Shown here: piece by piece, positions 23,886 to 37,500 of the stretch
Numbering within the stretch: position 1 is the stretch's first letter
Layout: each line of letters begins with the position of its first letter
Position numbers and translations under genes: made by a program
The notes under the pieces: generated by a model
Told to the model about the DNA's origin: nothing
Seen by the model: the letters and a program-made list of their open reading frames with translations, nothing else
Database searches by the model: none
Assembly (NCBI GenBank): GCA_032622095.1
Contig: CP136066.1
Span: forward strand, 189,324,716 to 189,388,715
DNA from: Siphonodentalium dalli
Lineage: Eukaryota > Mollusca > Scaphopoda > Gadilida > Siphonodentaliidae
DNA: 64,000 nucleotides
Direction of reading: 5' to 3'

Positions 23886-24858
23886 TGTAAACAGTGAACG
23901 GGCTACGATATATAAGTGCAACCGATGATGATAATGTAGCATGCAAGTTGTAATTAAAGATGTATTCAAGGTTCCATACCTCCAGTTACAACAAAAACAT
24001 ACATAATATAATTTAACACACATTTATGGTGCGTATACTACTGAAAGCAATATTGAAAACCAAATAAAACATATAAAACAGATGTATATGTACCAAACAA
24101 AGTCCTTTTGTGATTGAAAAAAATTACGAAATATTTACTCATGCCCAAATAGAGTGATTCGCATGGCAATCCTCGTTTCAAATGTGTTATTTCAATCACC
24201 AGAATATTAAAGTTGCTCTTTCCGATTTAACACCATAAAAATATGTCTGTTTATTTGGAATAATAACACATGTTTACACCAATAGGAAGCATTGATGGCC
24301 AGATGTCGAATTTAAATATAGAACGTTTAATATCTTTTGATTTTATGCCATCCTATGCTCGTTTCTTATAAAGAGCGCCCATGTTCATTCTCCCAAAAAA
24401 ATCGGTATATAACAAAGAGCGTTCTCAATTATGATATTTCTTTTGCCTATATATAGTAACCTGAAAATTCACGCAAACAATTTTGACTGATTAAATGTCA
24501 AATTGGACACTTTCTATACTATATAGTCATTGACGAGTAGTTCCCTTAAAACGTTGAACTTAGTATCTGAACATTTCCCACCATTTAGTATGAATAATTA
24601 TGCTCTTGTATTATCCGTTTTTCTGCCCGTTGTCTGCTTTTATTACCTGAACACCACTCCAAATGAACAACAGACCATTCCGATGTATATGTTTTGAAAC
24701 TGAATGGGAGAATCCATTTAGTATAGAAAGGTTAAAAACTGGCATTTCTGCTTCCAACAGAATTATGACAGTCTGTGGAGATACCATTCTTCTCAAACTC
24801 TTGTGCCAGATCTATACTTGGCAACGACACGAGAGCAGTTTCTGCGAACTCTTCTCCG
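23886..24858. other. Intergenic, nothing recognised
   Basis: AT-rich. A half-copy of the 10798-10868 hairpin lies near 24530-24590. A TTAAAGATG terminus is near 23958. No gene. Confidence 0.4.
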
Positions 24859-25191
24859 TTAAAGGGGTACTGTATACTAAATTCGGCCATTTATGGGACT
24901 ATCTCCTTTTATACTCAACAGACTATATGCAACAAATGAATGAATTTGAGCCACGGTTGAGTGCAAAATACCCCCATTTACTGGTAATTATAATGAAAAT
25001 GAATTTATGGCTGAGTCATAAATTCATTTTCATTATAATTACCATGTGTTGTTTGCATCGTTCATAGAGCACATGATCATATTTTGCACTAATCCATGGC
25101 TCAAATTCATTCATTTGTTGCATATATTCTGTTGAATATAAAATGGGATGGTCCCATAAATGGCCGGATTTAGTGCACAGTACCCCTTTAA
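24859..25191. mobile_element. TTAA-flanked palindromic MITE in the receptor 3' UTR
   Basis: TTAA duplications bound a 333-bp palindrome with ends AGGGGTACTGT and its complement, and arms that pair almost to the centre (near 25010). It starts 8 bp downstream of the receptor stop codon, so the transcript must run through it or end inside it. Truncated relatives are at 30094-30182 and 35778-35994. TTAA targets suggest a piggyBac-type origin. Confidence 0.75.
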
Positions 25192-25199
25192 GTTTTTTC

Positions 25200-25534
25200 T
25201 CAGTAATTTGAATAAAGTACACAAAGTGCAACTACGGTGGATATTGTGTTCAACAATAGGAATAGCACGAATTGAAATGAATCGAGGGCACTTGCGAGTC
25301 TTGGCCACTCGATGTCTGTACAGTCACAGGGCTCACACTTCTTTGGTGTACCATCCTTCGACTCCACGAAGTGTGGCGCTACCTTGTTCCTCTTGAACAT
25401 AATTGCCTCCAGGAACATTGTGAGTTTGATTTTCCATCCTTTCACTGACCCCTCCCGTTTGTAGATTTCGATGTTTTTCATTGACCCGACTACACAGAAG
25501 AAACTTATGGCCGTCAATGCGATCACGTGATAAC
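25200..25534 (-). CDS. Receptor terminal exon: M3, cytoplasmic loop, M4, stop
   Basis: The acceptor ttaactttcag precedes GTTATCACG, which completes the Gly codon split by the upstream exon. The exon encodes M3 (VIALTAISFFCVVGS), a basic loop with a CEPCDC cluster, M4 (about LDSFQFVLFLLLNTIS onward) and TGA at 25202-25200. The loop is short for a nicotinic subunit. Confidence 0.85.
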
Positions 25535-28500
25535 CTGAAAGTTAAGGAAGAAACAATGTTTCTCAGGAAATTATGCTTTAGATTTCCTCGGGCGAAAATG
25601 GAATCCACCAAACTTTCAAACTTAACATGCGACTTGTGCTTGTTTTGCATACTATTATGGAATTTCCAACTATTGAATTTTTTGTACCGAAGTGAAACAC
25701 CACACCGCTGTCGCCAAGTTGCTGCACTCATGTATATACGAGGGTATCACCCCCCTCCCCCTGAATCCCGAATACGAGTTAATTTTGGGGGGTGAATCCT
25801 GAATACGAGTTAATTTTGGGGGGTGAATCCTGAATACATGTTAAGAAATAATATGCGATAAATGACATACAAATTGACTGTTTTAATATCAGACAGATAC
25901 AAGCAGAAGTTACATAGACACATTATGATGCCGGTCGCGTTATGAGGCCGTTATGATACCATTAATGATACTTTATGATCAGGGATGTGGCTAGAGGGTT
26001 TCCGTTGGGGGGTGTCCACCTTTGGAATTTCCAACTGCACCCCCCCCCCCTCTTGAGTCAGAATCAGACCGAACACAAGTTTTGCATAATTCCATTTGCA
26101 CACCCCCTTCCACCTCAGTGTTTAGGCCTAATATCCTATATCTTCATAAACCATGGTTCTATATTCCCGGTATGAGAACATTCAGATATTTTAACCTGAA
26201 ACATTGCATAAATCCTAACATCTAGTGGTCTAACTCCATACAAATGCACACGGCTACGGGCAAGAGACCACGACACACCGAGCTGACCATCGTTGTTCGG
26301 CCGGTGTGAGAAAATTTTGAAATTTGAACAAGAAAATCACAAATCCTAGCATCCAGACTGGCCTCAACTAAAGCTTTCCTATAGTGTTGGAAATTTCAAA
26401 CATCATACTCCGCCTCAGGTTGGAAAATTCTCCAACTGATGACCACAAGTTTGATCAAATGTAGTAAAATATTGTTAACATTATTAGCATTTTTGTATTG
26501 GCCACAGGGGAGACTCGGAGACAATGACACACCGGGCCGACAATGGTTCGGCCCGGTGTGGAAATCTTTTTTAAATCTGAACAAGAAAATCGCAAAATCA
26601 TAGCATCTAGACTAGCGTCAAGCATTCTTAGAGTTGGAAATTTCAAACCTGACACACCACTTAGGTTGGAAAATTTACAACTGATGACAATTCCAATGCC
26701 AATGTTGACCAAATGTATGAGAATATTGTTTTCTTAAATTAACTAGCATTTTTTGACTGGCCACGGGGGAGGGATCAGGACACAAGATTTCCAAGTGTTG
26801 GAAATTTCCAACCTGTCACCCTCCTGAGGTTGGAAATTTCCAACTGATGACCATTTCAGTCCAAAATTTTGACAAAAAATAGGAAAATATGCAAATATTG
26901 GTCCAAAAACAATTAATTCCCCCCCCCACAATAAATTGTTTGAAAATCAAACTACAAGAACATTTCAACCTATTATAGATGTGAAATTTCCAACTAATGT
27001 TTTGGCAGGTATGAAATTTCCAACTGTTGAAAATTTTGACCAAAGTTGGGGCGTGAGACCCCCCCCCCCCTGTCGCCACGTCGCTGTTTATGATGGCATG
27101 GTGGTCGAATATGCCCAAGAAGCTATTCTACCCACTCATTCATACATATAACTAGCACAAAATATTATTTTGCGCCATCAAAACTTGCGTCCAAGATGTT
27201 TTGCTTGAACCCGAATACCAGTTAATTCGGGGGTATGAATCCCGCGTACGGCTTCAAAACACCCTGAATCCCGCGTACCGAATGGGGGGGGGGGGTGATA
27301 CCCTCATATACGTACCTTCCAAACCAAGCGATATGAGAAAGTAGTCACGTTATTTGGAAATAGATAGTACATATGTTATAATTTAATAGTACATGCATAT
27401 ATGGGGTGGAAAAGTGATTATGTTTTTTTTGTTGCAAATCGGATAAGCCCACCCATATGAAGTTTTATAGAGTTGTGGATTTGGTTTGGTTCATGGGACT
27501 GTGATGTATAGCCTCGATAACACAACATCTGTTGGAAATTTCACACCACATAATTAGGTTGTAATTGTTCTCATTGTCTGATCTTCGAACCATATAGTGG
27601 GGGTTTGTTGTTTTTCAATATTTAGTTCAAATCTTGGTCTGAAATTGCTGTAGCTATATATATAGGATTGGAAGTTGTTGAACGTTTGAGGTATCAGGTG
27701 GAAATTTCCAACAGTTGCATGGAACGTTTGAGGTACCATGCATGCAGCCGTATATAATTCCATACCCAAGAGGGGTGCAAATGGTATTGTACAAACATGG
27801 GGGTTCAAGTGGGGGTGCACTGCAGTTGGAAATGTCAAGGTGGGCATCCATGAAAGGAGACCATCTAGCTACGTCCCTGGCAAAGTGAGTTCGCACTTGC
27901 ATGAAAATGCCTCGGTCAGCAGGAACTCTGGTCTTTGTGGCTTAATTTGCTATAGAGATTTAAATGACTTTCGTTCTCGTATACGATCGCGTTCATCGAC
28001 AGAATACCTTCGCAATCTCCTGTGTCGGGAGCTTCTTGAATGACGCATGTGAGCAGAACGGCCATATTGGAAATGAATGGCAAATCATTAGGGGCGTGCG
28101 AACATTGAGCATAGCCAAGTTCGCCAGCCTCTGTCCATAATTTACCGGCGAGTGGTGCGGAACAGCGTCGGAATAATCAACAAGATGTTACTGAAAGATA
28201 TTGGTTTATTTATTAACGCCCTCGGGTGTATACTGTCCTAGATATTCTAGACAGCTATGGTTCGCTGGGCGTACTCGGGTGTATACTGTCCTAGAGATTC
28301 TAGACAGCTATGGTTCGCTGGACATTTTATTTATAGATAATGGGTTTTTCCGGTTGTGACAATTTGCAGTAGGTCCCTATTTGCGGAGGTATATTTGCCG
28401 AGATCCCCGAATTCGCGGAGATCCCCTAAAATGGTCGAAATATGTTGATTTTAATGAGGGAACGGGTGTGTATATGTCAATTGATACGTATTTTAAACAA

Positions 28501-28544
28501 ATAACGACACGATCATCATAATAGTGATTTGTTCTATCAATCAT

Positions 28545-28594
<50 letters not shown>

Positions 28595-31500
28595 AATACG
28601 GAACAAGTCTTGCGACTTTTCGTCCCAATAACATTATTTGCAACTCGTATTCTATATAATAGAAGAATGAGTCTATGTATATTTTGAATTGATCGAGTGT
28701 TGGGGCCCCAACAGCGAAGTCTGGCAGAGAGTTCCAGCTATTTACCACCCTCTGCGTGAAGAAATATTTTCCTATGGCCTTGTTAACAATGGGCATCTGT
28801 AGCTTTTTATTATGTCCTCTTGTTCTTCCTGATGAATGTCTTTCTAATAGATCACAGGCATTGATATTGTAACAACAGTTTATATACCTCGATTAGATCT
28901 CCTCTAAATATTCCATATTTTAAAGACATCAGATTGAGTCTTATCATTCGGTCTCGGTAGCATAGAGTTTTGACTAGACGAACTTTTAGTTTCGTTGCTT
29001 TTCTTTGTATTTCTCTAACACAATGCTTTGATATTTGTGATGTGGGCTCCATGCAGAGTTACAGTATTCGATGATAGGTCTGACCATGCTTATGTAGAGC
29101 GATTAGAAAGTGTCGATATCCAAGTTCGTGAAAGTTCTGTTGACTATGCCGATAATTTGAGAAGCTTTATTGTTTTAGGATATTGTAGGAAGGCTAATCT
29201 GGCCGTGTCAAATTGAGCTATAGCGATGGGATATCTCGCATGACAACACATTTCGGGTTTTCGTGGGGTCTGTATTCGCTGGATGTCTTATAGTTGCAGT
29301 ATGTAACTATTATGACCGCGTTAATTGCTTTTGTTGTTTAGGTATGAACAATGGCTGGGCCATGGACTCTTGGCGGGAACACACTGCCTCCGATTTTTGA
29401 TCCGCATTTAGAAGCATTCTGGTGTGGTGAATAAGAAACCTGCAGTAATAAGCCGTAGTTTTTTGTAATAATTTTAAGGATTAGTTGTTTTAACGGAATT
29501 CATGTAACCAATATATTTTATATTATAATTTATATTTATGGCGTTACCATTTCTGATTATGGTTTTCTTGTTAACAGTGGGGACAGCCTTTTATGAATTG
29601 TTCACCGTCAGTGATGATCGCGGTGCAACTGGTTTTAAAAATCACCAGCGCATCACCCCTGATGTCCTCCGCTACAAAATAACCCCGATTTCACCTGGGA
29701 ACAAATTCTAATTTGCCTCAAAATTCTTAATTCATGGATTACTAACTATTTTTCGTATAAACGAATTCAAAAATGTCCAAGGTGCCTCATTATGTTTATT
29801 GTAATTTTAAAGGATATAACATTATGCCGAATACAAGAATTCTCTGCATTGAAACATCGACCGAGTACTAAACTGCATGGATAATTAGAAAGACCGATGG
29901 AGGAATGGCTGGCTATAGTACATGTATGGAGGATTAAGGGTTATGGTCATGTCACCTTATTTAGGAAATAATTCTGGTTTAGATTAAGTTTATTAAGTTA
30001 TATCCGAAAAGTTTGAATTCAAATTATATAACGCGCGTATATTGCGCGTTATAGTAATTTTGTCTTCAAACTTTTCGGTTATAACTCATAACCTTAAACG
30101 GGTACTGTACACTAAATCCGACCATTTATGAAACCATCTCCTTTTATACTCAACAGAATACATGCAACAAATGAATGAATTTTTTATATATAACTTTTAA
30201 TTGAAGAGAGTAAGAGGTAGAACGGAAATATAATTCTTAAAGGAAAATGCGCGATTCTGATGAGTATATATATCAAGAATCGTATGCCTTTTGTTTATTT
30301 ATACAGCGCTTTCTATTAGGAACCAGTTTTTCTCAAATTCTACAATCTTCATATTACAACGAGCATTGAATTCGTCAAACCGATACCTGTATTGGAGGGC
30401 TGCTATAAAAGCATTGACGACAGCATGTCTGGGTTGAATTTAGTTCGACATAGGTATTGTTTGTAAAGAAGCCAAAACAAATATATATAGGTGGTATAAT
30501 TTTGTTCCGTTGGTGGAGAACCTAGAATAATTATTCGTTTGGAAGTTATAGTTCCATCCATAGTATTAGTATAGGTTATTTTGGTTGACCAAGCGTTACG
30601 CTCACGTAGGAATCGTTGTACACATGCGCAGTCCCAGATTATATAAGAGATGTTCTCATTATTATTTCTACATCCATTACACTGGTCATACTTTTATTAT
30701 TTTAAGAAACGTGTTAGTTAATGATATCCTGAAATTAATCCTCAATTGTAACCACTGAAGCTTTGTATCATGCGTCGTGGAGAAAGGAAAGGTAAGCGGT
30801 TAAATGTTGTCCAGTCTATTTCTGGCTCTCCAAGTTCAATTTTCAATTTGCTTTGGAGCTTGGGGAAAAATTTCAGACTATTCAAAATGTTGTAGAAGTT
30901 TTTGCCCACCCAATGAATTTCGCATAGGGGAACCATATTTCTGGGTTGTGTGGGATTACTACAACGAGTTGAGGTTTTCGTATATTTTTTGGCTAATGAA
31001 TTAATTTGTCTGCGAACTGCGTTCAAAGTATTGAAGTCAGTGGATATATACGTTAAAAGACGTGGAAAGACTTTCGGGTGTGTGAAATTTACCAGTTGTA
31101 TGTATCAAGTAATTGAAAAAAATATACCATGTCTTCTCCAAGTAGCGAAGTTGATCATTTTGTCGTGTACCTTTATAAAACATTCAAGAACTTATACATA
31201 TTTTGGAAAACAATTAGGCCTAATAATGACTGGGCTGGTATTTGCTAAACGATGTGAATACCAAATAGCCATCTTGATTATAGTCTTATACCGCCAGTAT
31301 TACAATTATAATATTTCACAAGATATGTTATTTTTAGAACAAAATAGCGGTTCTTTTACTTAGCAGGATCAGTTTTCCTTAATGGCTTCATAGCAACTCG
31401 GCGGGACCACCAGCATTATATCACATTAGCAGGATCAGTTTTCCCTAATGGCTTCATAGCAACTCAGCGGGTCCACCAGCATTATATCACATTAGCAGGA

Positions 31501-34500
31501 TCAGTTTTCCCTAATGGCTTCATAGCAACTCAGCGGGTCCACCAGCATTATATCACATTAGCAGGATCAGTTTTCCCTAATGGCATCATAGCAACTCAGC
31601 GGGACCACCAGCATGATATCACATTAACAGGATCAGTTTTCCCTAATGGCATCATAGCAACTCAGCGGGACCACCAGCATTATATCACATTAGCAGGATC
31701 AGTTTTCCCTAATGGCTTCATAGCAACTCAGCGGGATCGACCACCAGCATTATATCACATTAGCAGGATCAGTTTTCCCTAATGGCATCATAACAACTCA
31801 GCGGGATCGACCACCAGCATTATATCACATTAGCAGGACCACCTAACCGGGGGAGTATTATTACGCGCGATGCGTGTATACTATTGTACAAATTCCTGTT
31901 TCGCCTGGGCGCTGCCATATATAGAGGATCTACAACGAGTCCCCAGTTTATAGCGGAATTTACAAAACGAGTCCAGTAAATTAGGTCTGGACCGAGCCTT
32001 TGGCGAGGTCCAGACCTAATTTACTGGACGAGTTTTGTAAATTCCGCTATACACTGGGGACGAGTTGTAGATTCTATTTATTACATGATCCAGAACCTGA
32101 CAAAACATACTTAAATCGACAAATGGGACGTGAAACTAAACATCGCTTCTATAAGGCCTGCGGTGACGTATCACGTAACGTTGCGTTGTGTGCCCGCTTA
32201 AATAAATAGTCCCAGATAAACAAAGACTCTTTGACGTATTTAATTGCGTAATTTTAATGAATAAAATGTTCAATCTCTTCACTCCTCGTCTCCCGAATCT
32301 GAATCTATGATTATTCTCCGACGCTGAATGGCTGGTGCTGGTTCGCTCCTGTCGCAATTATGCACGTGCACTTCAAAAGTGCCGCCATACACATTTCCGA
32401 AAAGCGAATTCGCTGTGCCGTGGACATTCATTTGATTGGTTGATGTGTTCGTGTTTGTCATTGTTTTCATCACTGCGTGGATGTTTCTGGGAACACTTTC
32501 AACTCTAGCTGGTACTTCTGTTGACATAGTGTTAATTGAATTTTCTGGAGTTACCGATGATTTTGTGCTTGATGACGACAGAACACGTGAGATTTGTTGA
32601 TGTTGTTCTGAATTCAAACAGCTGTAGTTGTTAACAGACTGGATGTTTTTGTGACCGCTAATTTGTACAATATGGTTTGCCGGGATTTCAAAGTCATTTA
32701 ATTTCTGGATCATATGCTTTCTTGCACTGTGGTTTGACAGGTGTTTTTCTGACGAGAATCCGGCTGCTTTACACATTCGGCGCATCAATGATCCCAGTTT
32801 ATTTACGCCAATTGGCTGACGCTTGAACCACATTTGACCTGGTTTGGGTGTGCCTATTCCGGTGTGGGTTGCAAGATAGAACGGACGGTCAGCACCATTG
32901 AAATCCTTCGGACGTTTATCTCTGTAGATTTTGTAGATGTTAACAATACATATCAGTGGATCGGTGTTATTAGCCCATAATTTTGGACGTATTCTGCGGA
33001 TATCTCTTGGATTGGCACCGGTCCTGGTTTTGGTCTGACGTTCATTAAATTCCAGATATGGAAGAGAATCAGCTGGTTCACACAATGTTACGTCACCCCA
33101 GCACATGTCTCGATGTTCTCCTGTACCACGCAGACCAAAATGAACTGTGAAGTAAAACCAGAGTGTATTTGTGATGGCCATGGGTAGGGACGATCCGAAC
33201 TGCTCAGTTTCCCACAGAGCATCGATCTCTGCATCAGAAATGGGTTCTGACTTGTGTGGTGCGTTTCCCTTGCCATCACGTTTCAACGACTTTTGTTGGC
33301 ATTTAAGGTCTTCACGAACCTGTAACGCTGGTAATGATAGAATAGCCATATTTCTGACGCCTCAATTGTCTGTCGAAGCTTGAAATAAATCCCCGAAGTG
33401 ACGTAGGCTCATATTCGGACCCATCGGATTTGCGGACACCAATTAGGAATTTGCACAACAACGGAGATAGTTCACCGTGTGGAATTAAGTGAATTTCCCG
33501 GACTGTGTTACCTGTGTTTTCAAGGTAAGTTTTGAACAGTTTTAGGTCACAAATTGTTTTATAGAGGGTGTTCTTGTTGCTTTGTTGAACCATGAATTCA
33601 TTTATGTCCGATTCACTAACCTCTGCGAACCTTGTATTTTGAAAACTTTAATTTGATGTGGAAGCGATTGCATCATCAGCAGGTGTACTTGTTGACGTCG
33701 GCTCCGAGTCGGCTAACAGCGACAATCTTTCCGGCTCTATTTCAACTTCAAAGTCTATTCCATCCAATTTAACGGTGTAATATTCGCCATCTGCACCGAT
33801 CCGATGACCAATTATTGTTCCCTGGCCCTCATTGTCAATATTTACATAAGAATTCGTTGGAAAAATATTTGAAGCCATACTTTTGAAACGTAGCGAACGG
33901 AATTTAATCAGACGATAAACCGGAAGTCAAAGGTCAAGTTGGCGCAACAATAATACTTTTGGGTACACCTGGCACTATTTCCTGTTATTAAACGAACGGT
34001 TAATATCATAATTTATAGAATGGGTTTATTGAATAGAATAAGGGTAGGATCATGTAATAAATATGTTTATTACCTCCAGTTCTGAAGAGCATACATAGTG
34101 TTACACAGTATTCAAAAGTATCTATATCCGATAACACGTTCTATATATATATATGCAATAAATTAGGATATATACATTGAGAATTTCAATTTCGTTTATT
34201 TGCGTTTACATTATGTCAATAATGTTGATTTTTGGTTTGTGATAAGCTATGCCAATTACAAACAACAGAAATGAAAATGATTCTATAATTACAATCATGG
34301 GTATATACCATATGATCTTGCGCGCGTTACCATTTCTGACTATGGTTTTCTTGTGTAGTATACATACCTACGAGTGGAAACGTCTCTGAAGAATATGGAA
34401 GATTGGCGGTTATTGACGTCAACATCAGGACCAAGGCCAGTAATACAGTGATAATGAATGACATCTTCTCGCCGGCCTCTTGATGAAGATAAAAGACAAA

Positions 34501-37500
34501 TGGAGACAGAAAGGAAATAAGCATCGTCGGCAGAAGAACGCTTAACACGTAAAATGATGGCTTCCTTCTCAAGCTTACAGATAACAACATCACCGAAGTT
34601 CTCGTCCCCGTAATCTTGACGTGGCTATCTATAAACTCCCACTCCGGATGGTCCAATCCTTGGTGTTTAATTAGACCACTCATCAGTTGGACCTCCTGTT
34701 GATAATCAAATGTATTAAAGACATATTATGGACTTATTCGGGTGCGTGAAGCTGATAAGTTAGAATGCAGTCGCTATGCCAACTGAAGGAATATGCCATT
34801 CTACTAACATCGTCGAAAATTTTAAGCATTTCGGCCGTACCACTCCATAGAAAACATCGTCAGATCTACGATCAATTGTAAATATTTTTACTACTCGATT
34901 CGGGACGCATATATCGGCGATAAACTGACGAAAATGAATTCGCCATCAAGAGTCATTGCATTTAATTAATATATAAGAATGACGGTGTGTGCTGTTCATT
35001 TTGATTCACTATTTATAAAAAAATACCACTTTGAACAAGAATATTCTCCATTTCTGTTTGATTACCATACCGGAGTGTCTCACTTCACTCTCCAAGGTAC
35101 CAAGCTGACTTCTAGTTACAACAACAACAACAACAACCGCAACATAAAACGTAATTTCAAATAACTCTGTTTCACTGAATAAATTATATTGAACACCAAA
35201 TGTGACATGCACATATAGACAGAACACGCGCGTCTTAATCGAGAATCTTTTATCGAATGAGTTGCAGACGGCGCAAAGATCTATTTCACGAAAGCGGAGC
35301 TTGATGGAATGTAATTATGCGCCGTCCACAACGAGTTCGATAACAGATTTGAGATTTATATTATATGATGCAATTTGTGTTCTATATTTATTCCACATAC
35401 GAATTGTTGACATTACGCACGTCATCAACACTTTTGACGACAACGTCAAACGAAGTAATTCCGTCTTGTAATCAACGTGTTATATACAACAAATGGCTAC
35501 GATTCCAGTGCTAACACATGCCTCGTACTAACAGGTGTGGAATAAAAACTAGACTTGTATAGCTTCACAGAATATGCATTACTGTACCACTCTAAAACGT
35601 CGAAAATATATGAAATAAATGAATGGCTATGCCAGAAATCTACCGTACATATCACAAGAAAAAACACCATATTTATAAGAAGATAGCTAGTGTCTTTAAA
35701 GTGCGTTCCAAATGTATTATGTTATATAAAAACCGAATCATGTTTCTTAAAAGTAGCCTGGAACCCTGAGTACACCAATAAAGGGGTACTATACACTAAA
35801 TCCGGCCATTTGTGAGACCATCTCCTTTTATATTCAACAGAATATATGCAACAAATGAATGAATTTGAGCATGGATTAGTGCAAAAGACACTCAAGTGCC
35901 GTATGAATTATGCAACCAACATGATAATTATAATTACCATGTTGTTTGCATCGTTCATAGAACACATGAGTATATTTTGCACTCACATGGTCGACGAGTT
36001 TATGTTAAGTGAGCGGATATCCTCCTACTAAAACTGGCAATGTCGAGATATGCATGGCCTTAGTTGCCGAAAGCGACATTAAACCCAAAATCAATTAATC
36101 AACAGCAGTCAATCCCTACTTTCCTCACGAACCATTATTATTCCATTGGCCTTTCGAAGAAAATCTGTCGCTCTCCAGATATAGAGTCGGGTATGAATAA
36201 AAAATATTTCTTGAGAATACAGATACCTGACGACCAAATAGCACGACCTGGTATGCTTTGAAGATAAATAGGTTGAGTGGCGTTTGATGGCCAATGGGCA
36301 AGGGAACAAGTTTGTCCAGGAAAGACAGTTTGTGTATATGAATTACCCATTCGACTGGTATTATTCACAAGATACTTAGAGCGAAAATCGTTGGAGTTCG
36401 TGTCGGCATGATTGGATTTGTTTTACGCATACCCGGGATGACCTCTCGATGTTCAACATACCAGCACTGTTGTCTAACGGAAGTAAATCACATCCATAGA
36501 GAGCTTTCAAGTAACACCATGCACTTGGACAGTTTAGTAATGACAGCGGGAGAACATGTCTGGATTTTTCGTTTTCCATCTAAGGCAAAGCAGGCACTGG
36601 GCATCTTATGTGCACTGTTCTCAGAGCGTTTTAACGTGTTACCAAATTTTCCCTGAAAAATTAAAAGATGCGTACATTCTGTTTCTTCTGTTAGGATACT
36701 ATATATCCCCAAGTTGCCCAGTTCCAGATAGTCCGTGCTGGCGAATGACATCATTGAAGACAACAACGTGCAGTTTACATTTTCTTGTATTCCAATGTCT
36801 TGATCACTGGGGAAACTCGATCACAATGAACCTCTTCGCTAATTAGAACAAATTGTATAATACAGACATGAGTGTTACCGCACGGTAATTATACGGCTTG
36901 TGGTGTGGTTTTGGTTCTCCGTTGTAGGCCATGTCAACCATTTGGTGAAAACGTCAGTTTTTCTCCAAACATTATCCATTATGAATTGCTGTAAAATTGC
37001 CAAGTAACTGCGCGGAAAACTGCTCACTTTGTATCCATTTTGGTTGGACATATACCAGGCTGTATACCCGTTTACAACTTTATCTTTTATATATGGGTAA
37101 ATTCAAAATGGCGGAAAATATGGCCGCAATTTGAGCGAAAATTCCCCTTATGTATTGCGCGTATGCCTACAGTGGTGGAATGGATGTATTTAGCTTGATC
37201 AGCTGGAAACTAACTTTGACTTATTTGTTGTCAAATCGGACCATGGCTCTTATAAAGCCTGCAGATAGTGTGTCTGTCATTTTCAGAATGGGGTCCCCAG
37301 AAGGCGAATTTAGTTATGCTATCCCGCACAGCGGGCTGGCATAACCAAATTCACCCTCTGGAGACCTCATTCTGCTTAGGCATCATTTTCTGGGAAGTGT
37401 CTATATTCTCAAATTAACTTTGTGTTTAGTTCCATTTTACCTTCTGGGAAGTTTCTATATCCCCTAATCTGCAGAAGATAGAATGCATTATCGATGTGCC

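Larger units (their letters stand above)
31915..34357 (-). mobile_element. Crypton (tyrosine recombinase DNA transposon)
   Basis: The element consists of a 5' leader (to about 34357, ending in the recurrent motif at 34324-34354), a recombinase coding region (33878-32279) and a 3' end with a 141-bp palindrome (31930-32070). Ends were inferred from partial copies at 895-1057, 4606-4983 and 40140-40490. It has neither reverse transcriptase nor a DDE transposase, as expected for Cryptons. Its 5' end lies 13 bp inside the receptor intron. Confidence 0.75.

Noticed and set aside
28377-28796. Protein with a poly-Asp tract
   Set aside because: The tract is an ATC microsatellite next to a decayed LINE C-terminus.
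31361-31850. CRISPR-like regular repeat
   Set aside because: The 66-bp units abut directly with no unique spacers, and the window is eukaryotic. It is a tandem satellite.
36110-36850. Possible gene in a GC-richer stretch of receptor intron
   Set aside because: Several overlapping open frames on both strands, none with domains or splice-bounded structure.
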